Shown here piece after piece: positions 13,801-25,800 of a DNA stretch of 64,000 bases. This DNA comes from Vanessa cardui. Its lineage: Eukaryota; Arthropoda; Insecta; Lepidoptera; Nymphalidae. The position numbers were made by a program, and so were the translations under genes. Every line of letters begins with the position of its first letter. Positions within the stretch are counted from its first letter, which is position 1. The notes beneath the pieces were generated by a model, which saw only the letters and a list, made by a program, of their open reading frames with translations, was not told the origin of the DNA and made no database searches. The DNA is taken from positions 12,531,501-12,595,500 of the forward strand of contig NC_061130.1 in NCBI RefSeq assembly GCF_905220365.1. Reading direction: 5' to 3'.

Positions 13801-16800
13801 GCAGCTATCCATACCATATTTGTGCTACAGAAGAGGGCTATTCGCGCAATCTATAACCTAGGAGCTAAAGAATCGTTAAGGAATAAATTTAAAGAAATCA
13901 AGATATTGACTGTTGCTTCTCAATATATTCTGTAATGTTATGTATGTACGAAAAAATATTAATGATTTCATGAGAAAATGTGATACTCATAACATTGGTA
14001 CAAGGAACAAACAAAAACTTGTTACTTCTGTTACTCGACTGCATAGAGTCAGTAACTCCTTTGTGGGGCAATGTATACGGTTTTAAAACAGGATCCCAGA
14101 AAGCGTTCAAAATGCCTCGGTTGCCAAATTTAAAAAAATTATTAAGGAACGATTGTGTGCAAAAGGTTACTATACAATNNNNNNNNNNNNNNNNNNNNNN
14201 NNNNNNNNNNNNNNNNNNNNNNNNNNNNNNNNNNNNNNNNNNNNNNNNNNNNNNNNNNNNNNNNNNNNNNNNNNNNNNNNNNNNNNNNNNNNNNNNNNNN
14301 NNNNNNNNNNNNNNNNNNNNNNNNNNNNNNNNNNNNNNNNNNNNNNNNNNNNNNNNNNNNNNNNNNNNNNNNNNNNNNTATACAATTAATGAGTTTATTT
14401 TCGATAGCACACCTCGGGAATGAAACGATCGCCTCCTGGCTATTTCATCTCATATTCAATTGTTTATTTATGTAATATATGAGACAAACAAAAAAAAACC
14501 CGCTGAGTTTCTTTCGCCAGTTCTTCTCAGATCAGGGTATTTTCTTTTCCGAATCGGTGGTAGTGTTTCAATTGACCATCAATAAGAAAGTGTAATGCTT
14601 CTATATTGAATAAAGTTATTTGAGTTTGATATATTTATCTAGGTATGTTTATATATAATGAGTATAGCGCATTGGTTTACGGACCGCCTAGCGATGTAAA
14701 ATAGTCGCTGAATCAATCATGACCCCTAGGGCTATTGTCATCCCCACTCCTAGCACAAGCTTTAAGCTTAACTGTAGGGGATAAATAGGTATATTAGTAA
14801 TTTATGAAAATAATTATTTGCTGCTATTGCACCCCAATTTTTTTTATTATGACCCTAAATTTAGCGATGTTTAGAGGTTAATTGTGGTCACAGGTCACCT
14901 TGTGCTAAAAGCTGTTTACTTAACAATATATTTTAGGGTCATTAAGGTATGAAGGTAAAGTTTATTATTTAACGGTTGCTTTGGTGAAAGCGGCACGTGA
15001 ATATTTAATAATCGTAAAGTATTTATTCTGTACGAATCAATCTTCTTTGTTCATAGTCTAAAAAAATAAAAAAAATTAAACATACAGTAAAGCTTGTAAT
15101 ATGTAATATTAATAAAAATATATAAAGAATACAATATGAGTACATATGTGTGCAGTATCATAGATTTAATAATATATATTATAAACATATATATAGTATC
15201 AATATCAATAATCGAGATTTAATAATTTTTTGGTCAGAGGAGATAATGGTAATAGTGATGATAATGGTGGTACCAACCTTGGTCACCAACTTAACTTCAT
15301 TGGGCCTATAAAAAGTCCTCCAACTTTTGCCATAAAAATACTGAACTTTTAATTGTCATTTATTTTGATCAAAGTTTGAACGACTTTTTTTGTTTAGAGA
15401 TGCCGGTTACTTATTTATACTACCGTATTGTGTTGGGATGTTTATCGCACTTCCAATTTGCTCTGTAGTCTTGATTAAGTTTTTGTCTTTAAGCTCCAGA
15501 CCGCAATGTAATTCAACGTCGCCGACTCTTGTTTCCTTATCGACTTCATAGGAATTTCTGTATCTATTTACGATCGCTCATCAATAAATAAAGTTAAAAT
15601 GATCTTCTTCGTCCCGTTTTTCCTGTTGACTTAATGTTTAAAAAAGCCAAGAGACTTCTCAACTTCCTGATTATTCTCCTCAGTTTCATAAAAAACTTTT
15701 TGAGAAATAACTTCCTTTGCTCTTTTCCTTATACCCAACCAATGTATAGCCAATCAAATCAAATCAATTCCTTTACTTTAAGCTGATGGAATAGTTTTCC
15801 AGATCGGCAAAATCGCCGACTACAACTTCGAATTATCTGATTGTTTCTACCTGCCAAATAAAGTGAGCTCTTAAATCTTTCTCATTATAATCTATACTAT
15901 TTATACTAATATTATAAATATGGAGAGCTGAGATGGCCCAGTGGTTAGAACGCATTCTTTCTTTCATTCACGATTGCGGGTTCAAAACCAGGCAAGCACC
16001 ACTTTATATATGTGCTTAATTTGTGTTATAATTTATCTCCTGCTCGGCGGTGAAGGAAAATATCGTGAGGTAACATGCACGTGTCTAATTTCATCGAAAT
16101 TCTGCCAACATGTGCATTTCACTAACCCGCATTGGAACAGCGTGGTGGAATATGTTCCAAGCCCTCTCTTTATTGGAAGAGGAGGCCTTATCTCAGCAGT
16201 GGGAAATTTACAGGCTGTTACTTTAATTTACTTTATAAATATGGAACTTACGCTGTCTTTCTGTCTATCTCTCGCTCTTCCACTACTAAACCAATGAACC
16301 GAATTTGATGAAATTTGATGAAGCAAACTTGAAATTCAAGAAAGGACACAGGTTATTTTTTGGCTGACGCATGAGAACCAATCCCTATAACGCGAGTGAA
16401 GCCGCACACAACAATTAGTATTGTGATAATTTATATTATTTCTAAGCAATTGGAAGCCCAGAGGCCACAAAGGAGTGGAGGTCCTAGAACAACAGAGACG
16501 TGGAGACCCTAATAATCATATTATGAATTAATTTGAATATTAATATTTCAATCAGTTCAGCTCAGTCCAGCTATAATTTATTTACTTATATCGGTAACTT
16601 TTAATACAATTAATAGTAACATTATTATAATTTGTCTATCTGTACATATTTGGTACCTCGTATGGAGGGTGTTTGCTCCAGTTACTCTCCCCAAATCCGG
16701 CCCTGAGTACCATTTCGTGTTACGGAACACTTTACAATTTTTATAATTCATTAACTACAACTGCACTCCTTGTATTTTTAACAGTGAACGAGTCAACAGC

Positions 16801-19800
16801 TGTTATTAAGTTTATCGTGGATGTATAAAATAACTTAATGGCTTAAATGAAGCGTGTGGAATGGCCCAGCAATTTCGGAATGGGATACAATTTTCCAGGT
16901 TTCTTACCGTGAATGCTATTGTAGTAAATGCAATTTATTCAACTTTCAATATAATTTTGTGATTATTTTTAGATAAGAGAAGTCTTAAAAAAAGATTTAT
17001 CCCATCGTCTTGTTACTTGCAATTCCTCCTACTCCGTCGTAATTCAATGAAATAATTATTATTATTTTACAATTTAATCGAATTTTAATTTTATTTAGCT
17101 CTAAATTCTGCTCTCAATAACACTGTTACTTAATTTTACTTTAAAAAGAAATCAGGATGGGAGTACCTATTGGATATAGATAGCAACGTAATAAAGTATT
17201 TAAATTAGTCTAGAATAATTTAGAACCAAATTATTGAGGAATATATAATATAATATAATATATTCAAAAATGTAAAGATAGAAATAATATGAAAATGAAA
17301 AGTTTAATTAATAATTTATTTTAAATAAAATAAAAACGATACAATTCATTACATTTACAAATTTTAGAGAAATTTGTGATTGAAAAGTTTTGATATTTTA
17401 TATATGTGGCGTGTGTAGCTATAGTTACCTCACAATAAAGAACTGTATCCTAAATATAATCACGAAATCGAAAGTATAAATATAGACGCAACATAGTTAA
17501 AAATATTATAAATAAGCTACTCAATATTCTAAGGGTGGGTTATTATAGTCCAACAACTTGCACGCCAACGAACAACGAACCAAGCCGGAACAACATGGAT
17601 AAATAAATAATTACAAATCAAAAATAACCTTCACAACTGTACTAAAAATGTATATTATAATTATTTACACATCCACAAACCTTCGAAAACATTGCTATAC
17701 TGTACTAAATCAAATCAAATTAAAATGTTCTTCATCCAAGTAGCCTTATAGAAGCGCTTTTTCGAGAATAGAATTTAGCAGGAACCTCAGTAGTTAATCT
17801 TTTTCAATATTTTAAACGCAGGTGACAAGACCGTATAATTGCAAATTGCAACTAAATTTTGTTGATTTCTAAGAAGGATATGCAATCCTTCTTAGAAATC
17901 AACAAATACCTAACCAACACGTCACTCAAAAAGAGCCTTTTATGTAATTAATAAAATGTCACAGCAACTTATGATTTGGACATAGTAAATATGAACACTT
18001 GGTTAGTGCGTTGTCAAAGAGCCTTAAATTAAATAAAACGTACGTAACAAAGTTTATTTGGGCTGTAAACAAAACTAACGTGAATACACACATAAAGAAT
18101 ACACAGTATTATAATATTTAGGCTCACTATATGTATCACATGGAAAACATTATGAACGTGGGTTTGCATATTACTAACTCCTAAGGACGAGTCAGTAAAT
18201 AAACTTTTATATCCGAAATAAGAAAACAAAAACTACAGTTTCAGAAAAATATAAAGTTAATGTTACGTGCAAAAGGCGGTCTTATCGATAAGATCGTGAT
18301 CGTCTAGAAAATCTCTCGATAAAGGATTTATAATGCGGGTCTACAGAATTTAGTTCAATTATGCTATAAATTTAATAAATAGTATGTTTTTATGGTTTAC
18401 ATTTATATACATCAATATATAATATTTTAATTTTTTTAAAGATTATATTGCATGACAGTAGGATATATTGATGTTTAATTTTTGGTTTTTTTTTAATGTA
18501 TAATGTAAACGCCACACAAAAAAAAATAAGGAAACCTATAAGTATACTTCCCAATAGAGGCAAAAGTTTATAAGATTTTATATCACAGAATTACTTCCGT
18601 CTCTTTGCGTTTCGGCAATCTCGTCATACGTTAAAACTTTGAATCATTACGTGAACATTTTTTATAATTCTGGCTGAAACTGCGGCTTTATTAGCAATAA
18701 ATTTATAAAACAGAAATTTTCAACTCCCATTTTACCCTAACATTTCTAATATATGTAACTAACCTAACATCGGTATTTATTTGAATAAGAATGAATAATT
18801 AATAGAGAAATAATCTTAACAAAAAAACTATTTTTACTATTTTTAGTATATATATTACGACTACGACTTTCTAGCCCAGCATTTGTCAAATAATCGTACA
18901 AGGACAATTTTTTGAAAAAAAAGTCATAAATCAGCCATTTTTGTACAAAATACTTACTAGTTACATATAAAAACCATCATCGATCGTCGTTCTTTCTATT
19001 AGTAATAACCTCATCTCAAAATCCGTTGTGTTGTAAAAGAATCGAGTATTGAAGAAGAAAAAAGGGTAGATAAGGTAACATTAAATTACTCTATTTCTAG
19101 ATACATACATGTATCTTTAAAAAGATTGACTTTATTTTTTTATAAATGTTTCTAGGAAGATTAAACGATATATTTTGGATTATATTAAACACGCATTATA
19201 TGAACAGACAAATAATAATCAAACCTTTTAATAAATGATAATAAATTAAAATGACTGAATAAAATATAACGCGTGGCATAAAACATTACGGGATGAAATC
19301 GGAAAGTATAAATATATTTATGTATGGAAATACATCAAACCTGATTTTAGAAATATGAAACTCGGTTGTTTTTGCTTAAGTTGAGTTGATGACCTATTCA
19401 GGTGATTTTTTAACATTCACCTAATTAGGTGAAATTTCGATGACAATTTTTCTATAAGTTTACGTGGAATTTCATCATTTTAGAAGTATTAGAAACGGAA
19501 AGTATGGAAATTGCTCTATGTTGGTTCTATTAAGTACATCAAGAGCCAGACTATTCAAAGAACCTTTTTGATAATATATCATTCAAAGCGATGTAGTTGG
19601 GGATGAAGGCTATATTATATAATGTTTTTTTTTATATTAACTTAGGGAAATCGTGTATAACTTATAAATAAAAACAATGGTTACAGTACTTGTTAATCAC
19701 GTAAAAGGGTAAGATTGGATATGACTTGTGTGATTTTTTTTTTTATAAGTACATGTGTTAGACATATGCAATTTAATAATTATGCTTCACTTGTAAATAT

Positions 19801-22800
19801 TTTTTTTGTGAATTCATGTTGATCGCAACGTATGGACCTAAAAATTAAACCTATAATGTGTCTGTTAAATAATCAACATAAAAAATAACATTTAGTAGTT
19901 ATTTATATCGTTAACATTGATCATATTTCGTACAAAAGGTGGAACAGTTATTAAAGAGAAATTTCCATCGGAGCACAGAGTATTGTCATACAAGTCTTTG
20001 ATTCAAACCGGTTCAAATAGTGATTTTATTTGGTTCGTATTTGGATTAAATGTTTGGTATACAGCAGAGAATGCAAGGTATGTGAATATTCCTACAAAGG
20101 CAGATTGGACGCCACTTAATTTTGTTTCGAAATTCAGAAACGTCAGATTCGTCATGACCGGGAACGCACCTCCAGTTTATTTTATTGTTCTCCCAGGGGA
20201 ATTTGATGTCTTGGATGTTGCCTATGGCGTATGCCAACCCCTATTCTCTGTAAATCATGAAAAATTGAATAACGTCACCATTAAAAACGGTTTCTTTTTA
20301 CTTGTACTTTAAACGCGTTCAAAGTTTTTGAACGTTGACTTATTGGTGGATTTACTGTTGGAAGAACTACTAAAAAAGAGCTCACCAAGTTTCTCCCCAC
20401 CCTAAGTTTTGCCACCCTACGCCCGGGCCTATTCGGGCTATTGGGTTATCCGCCCTTTGTTTACCTGTTCATCTTAAGATAGCTGGTGTCCGCATAATCA
20501 AAGATATGTTAAATAATAGTTTGTACTGACGCAATCTTGGGAATCGGTAGGTTATGTTATCTTCGAGTGGATCCATTCGTAGAATTATATCACATAAATA
20601 CCTACTTGAGATTAATTTGTATATGGGACTTAATGTAACTATTATAATTGACAACGGTTAATATCAGAATACGTTGTAAGGACGTGTTTTGATGTTTAAA
20701 TATATACGCTATTTTTATTATTTATTTTACAACCAATGTAGTTGTTTTTCTGGATTCAATGTCAAGTTTTCTTTAACGTAAAATAAGAAAGATAGTCCGC
20801 ATTATGTAATAGTTTTCAAAGAATTCTATGAATAGCGTATCAAAAGCTTCATAGGTTTAAGTAAGATAAAAAAAACTCCAGCCTTGATAAAACTCCTCAA
20901 ATTATGATATTTGTGTTAAAATTGTATGTTCTGTAGATTTCGATACAACAAAACACGGTTTTACGCCGTGTTATTCCAGAGCCATATATGAGATTATTCA
21001 AAATCAAAATCAAAATAAACTTTATTCAAGTAGGCTTTTACAAGCACTTGTGAATTCTACTGAGAAGAACCGGCCAGAAACAGAGTAGTTACTCTTTTTC
21101 AACGTTTAAAAAATACATAGTCATGTTAGTACATACAATTATTTAAATTAATATATTCTTCTTGGAAGTCAACAGGTATTAACTCCACGCTTTTTTATCA
21201 TCTATAAAATCTTGTATCGAATGATATGCCTATTTTACCAATGTATGTTTTATAAACGATTTGAATTTAAACGAAACGGCAAAATTAAAAATTGAGGAAG
21301 AGTACTTAATATAGATTAATTTAATATGAAAAATATAGGTGTAGTTTCCAAATTTGTAATATCATGAAAAAAGAGATGCTTACAGCTATTGACAAAATAT
21401 CGATATGAATAGACTGAGCCATTTTTATCCATACTATTTAAGTACTAATACTGGATCGACTATAAATAAAATACTTCCATTATCTCAATTAAAAATACAT
21501 ATCACAAACAGTGACTGGAGTTATCTGTTGACATAACAAAATTTAGTACGTTGTTCAAATAGAACCTCCGATCTAAAAACATATAACTATATTTAATGTA
21601 AACACATTTAAACATTATGGAATATTTACACTTTATTGCAGGAGTACCTCAGTATCTACGTTCTAATATTTTTGTTAAAATTTACAACAAATATACAATA
21701 ACTCGTGTTATGAATACCTACTTAGAAAAAAAATAAGTTGAAAATAAATATTGATGTTGAAAACGGGAAGGAATATTCACTACACAATTAATGATAAATT
21801 ATTAAAATATCAAAACAAATATAAGGCGCGAAAGAAGTATAAAATACATATTTAAATAAAAGAGCACTCATTAAATTCGACCTCGCTCATCATTTAATTT
21901 ATAATAAGGTAAAAATATATTTTAACTCAATGTAATACTCCATAAGACTTCGGCTTAATGCTGCAATTGTAAATTTGCTTTATGAACAATTTTCTGAAAA
22001 GCACTTCTTTACCCACTTTAAACATTACTGCTCCATTGACGTCACATCATTATCATCATTACCGTTATCATTATCATTACATAATGTAAAATAAAGTTGT
22101 TCACCCCTGTCTGTCCCTATATACGCGGTTCTTTCAGTAGATAGATTGATTAAAGAGGAAGATTTATATGTATAATATAGGCACAACATAGTAGATAATC
22201 ACTGGCAGTTTTAGAGGTGGGAAGCCGGGCCATCACTAGTATTCAATAAAATGGATATTAAATTTTAGTTAGTTAAATCAAGCAAAGGGACTTTTCCGCC
22301 TGAAATATCATGAGATTATAAAATGTATTGAAATAAATAAAAAATCCTGCATAATATTAATATTCGATCTAACGTAAAACGTGGGATCATAAGCCCATCT
22401 GTTGATATTTAACTAAGAATAGCGAACTACCTGCCTGTCTGCCACGAAACTTAGCGTTTATTTAAAAGTATTTTTAGAAATTTGTTTTCATTTTGTTAAC
22501 GATTTTCATATTTTTTATACAGCCATAGTACCGCTCTCTAACCGGCCGTTATCTGTTTTCTCTCTTTAAATTAGTTTTTTGTTAAATCGTGATAATTGAG
22601 TAAATTGCAATCAACAATCCTCTTTACTTTAAGCTCATCTTCGGCTACAGATTTTGTATGTAAACTTATCGTCCCATAATCACTGAGACAAAAATCGGCT
22701 GACGCTATCAATACAGTATATAAGAAAAGTATATATTAGGCTAGCCTTTTTGATAATTTGTTTGACGTTTCTATGAAACTAATCAAAGCGACCACTTATC

Positions 22801-25800
22801 GAATTAAGTGAACTCACAACGTAATCTCCAATAATTGTCATCGGACAACTTCCTTTAACTGATATTTTATAAAATTTCCTTTAATCTAATAAAATTACAT
22901 TATCCTTTGGTAATCCAGGAAATACGTAACACGAGATAAAATTGTATATAATATTGATGTTAATATATTTTCATCGACGATTTCATGAATTATTACTACC
23001 GAGTTAATCAAAAGGGTCTTCGACAAATAGGTTTCCATATGGGAGGAGTAGCATAATATAAAGTATTCTTGATAATTTCCATACCACCGGAAAGGAAGAA
23101 AAGCCAAGGTTCTAAAGTACCGCATTTTTGGATTATGGGCTGCAAGATTTTTTTAAGCATAATGTAATATCTCATGCTTTCTTGCAGGAATCCATGGAAA
23201 TTATTTCGTGAAGTGTCTACAAAATTCTAGCTCAATTGGATCAAAATTGATATTCAAGCTTTCGAAGTCCACCATATTAAATTAAGAAAGACGTCACAAT
23301 ATTTTTTGAGTTATTCTTAGCAAGCGCTGTTACTTGATATCAATATTGTAGGAGTGCATTAAAAATAATTGGTCCGCCATCTTGGGTATGGCCTTGTTTG
23401 ATTTAGAATGACGTCACGCACATTAACCGTGCATTGTCATCCAAATTGGAGGTGTATACAAAATGTCAGCTCAATCGCTTAATGGTATCTGCTCCTATAT
23501 AGAGTTGCAAGATTTCTCCCGTACATAGATTGCAAGTTTAATAAAATATTGTAATAACATTTATTTTTGGTATAAAATTTATATTATAGTCCCTTTCTGG
23601 ACACAATCAATATTATGATATACACTCTATCCATTAAAAAAACCTCATCAAAATCTGTAGCGTTATTTTAAAGATCTGAGCATACATAGAGACAGACAGC
23701 GGTAAGCGTCTTTGTTTTACACTACGTAATGATTAGCATCCTATTCTATTCCAACCACAAGAGGACAAAGGCCAAATTAACAACATTTGACATCGAATGG
23801 ACGGGATGGCATTAGTCGAGCGCTTGATTAATCTAAGATATTTATTATGGATTTGCGAATAACTGGTGTTTTGAGCGTCGACGAAGCCGTCAATCGGAAA
23901 TTATAAAGTAACTATAAAGGATGTAATCAGTTAAGTGGAGTGTTGTTAAACTCAATCTATCTGTGTTATTAGCAAATCGTATACTTATATATAATCTTAA
24001 GTTTGCGATACCTAACACCTAATCCAGGCTAAACCACGGGATTCAACGTTCGGACGTCTTCGACGGAGGTTGTGTTGAATACTGCGACTAAATATTACGA
24101 CTTGAGGAATTTAAACGACATCTGGCTTTGAAACTGGTTTTCGTTATCTCTGACGTCACATCTCGACTATTTGCTTTGTTTATCGGACACTTGTTTTGCT
24201 TACGGATTGGTTTAGTTGTTGTGAATTGGTCTTTTTAGATCTTATTTATTGTTTCAGTTTTACGTATTTATATTAATATAAATACATATATTGTTTGTTT
24301 GGTTGTTTATTTTTATGTTGTTTGTTCTCGGCAATGGAAGTCGACACCGAATTATCGTCGGATGCCCTAATTCGGCGGAAAAGGCCGTACGAGGGCTTCA
24401 CTATTTTTAACTCCGATTCCGATACGGAGACGGAGACGAGGATAGCTGCAAAAAGCAAGCCTGCTCTTCGCGGCAAAACCATCAAAGGTCGTGGAAGTGG
24501 TCTCGCTCGGGCTAAGGCCGAGCTGAAGGCCAAGGCCAGTGAGGCTAGAGAGGAGGCCTTCGAACGATCGCTTCGTAGTCGAGCGTTTCGAAAGGAACCT
24601 CCTCAGAATGTTTTCGACTCCGAAGAATCTTCTTTCTCGGATGTCCAAACCAAGGATCCCGCAAAAATGGGCGCGGAGGAACTTCGCGCACAGTCTGGTC
24701 GTAGCGCAGCCCTCATTTTGGAGGTGGCTCAAAAGTCATCCAACTTAAAGGGAGGGTTTGGCAAGAAGCTGAGGGAGTCGGCGGCTGCACTACAGGCGAT
24801 CGTAGATGCTTTAGCGTCTCGGACGGAAGCCGAGGAGACTCAAAAGCTTCGTACCGATAATGGACGCCTGCGCAAAGAGGTGGACAGCCTCAAGGCCGAG
24901 GTGAAGGCTCACCGCCGCGATTTTGCGGAGATACGGTCCAAGGTCGCTGTGGTAAATGAGGCATCCACCAGCTCCACACAGGATGCTCGGATGGTGGACA
25001 GTATAAAAGCCTCAATTATCTCAACGATAGGAGTTATGCTCAACGCCCGATTTGCCGAATTGGAGGAACGCCTCCCTCCTGCAAAAATACAGCGCCCTCC
25101 ATTAGCTGCGGATAAGAGGCGGGAAGCAGCGCAGCAAATCGCTGTGTCCCAAGCGCAGGCAGTCCATTCGGCTCCACCGCTGAATTCCGCACCTCTAGAT
25201 AAGCGGGTGTCACCAGCTGCCCCACCGACACCTGTTGCTGGCTGTTCAAACGCCGTGTCAGAGACAACTCCGTCTCAAGTGGTCCAGGGGATGTCCTGGT
25301 CCACTGTGGTTAAAAAAGGAAAAAAGGGGAAACAGCCTTCGGCTGGAACGATTGCCACGGAGGCGCACACGGTGCCCAAAGCACCCCAAGCGGTTAAGCC
25401 TAAGTTGACTGCTCCTCGTACAGCTGCAGTAGTGGTTACGCTGCAGCCGGAAGCGGAGCAGAAAGGCGTAACATATGCCCAGGTCTTGGAGCGAGCTGAG
25501 CAAGGCATAAAACTGCAGGAACTCGGGATCAACGGAGGTTTAAAAGTCCGACGTTCCGCGACGGGAGCCAGAGTACTGGAGCTGCCGAGAGCACAGTCGG
25601 ACCAGGCAGACAAACTAGCCGACAAGCTCCGCACAGTGTTAGATGGGGTGGCCAGCGTCGTTCACCCCGTAAGAAAGGTGGACATTAAGGAGACGGGGCT
25701 TGATGACTCCGTCACCAAAGATAAGATAATCGCCGCAGTCGCTCGCGAGGGAAATTGTCCCACTGAAGTGGTTAGATGTGGAGAGATTACACGTGGGCCC

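Larger units (their letters stand above)
13325..14640 (+). mobile_element. Jockey/CR1-type non-LTR retrotransposon, 5'-truncated, interrupted by the assembly gap
   Basis: The reading 13331-13741 carries the RT palm: LNDLPF, the catalytic LFADDTS (FADD), FSVNNLRLNNNKTK and AEFLGLTVDEKLQW. After a frame break at 13700-13741 the C-terminal region continues (MSSGIVLWGN, LQKRAIRAIY, KERLCAKGYYT). The 3' UTR (14500-14635) has the GAGTTTCTT, CCGAATCGGTGG and TTGAATAAAG motifs shared by many short fragments in this window, showing that those are 3' ends of this family. The element has several frame breaks and is dead. The 200-N gap lies inside its last codons. Confidence 0.75.
16416..19898. other. 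no gene seen (beat intron 1)
   Basis: AT-rich; contains only the degraded tail at 17705 and the hairpin at 17858. Confidence 0.55.

Noticed and set aside
14155..14475. Open frames across the N gap
   Set aside because: They consist mainly of N; only the Jockey/CR1 reading on either side carries information.
24295..24333. A longer ORF1 start at TTG 24295
   Set aside because: TTG is not a usual eukaryotic start; the ATG at 24334 begins the typical acidic N-terminus.
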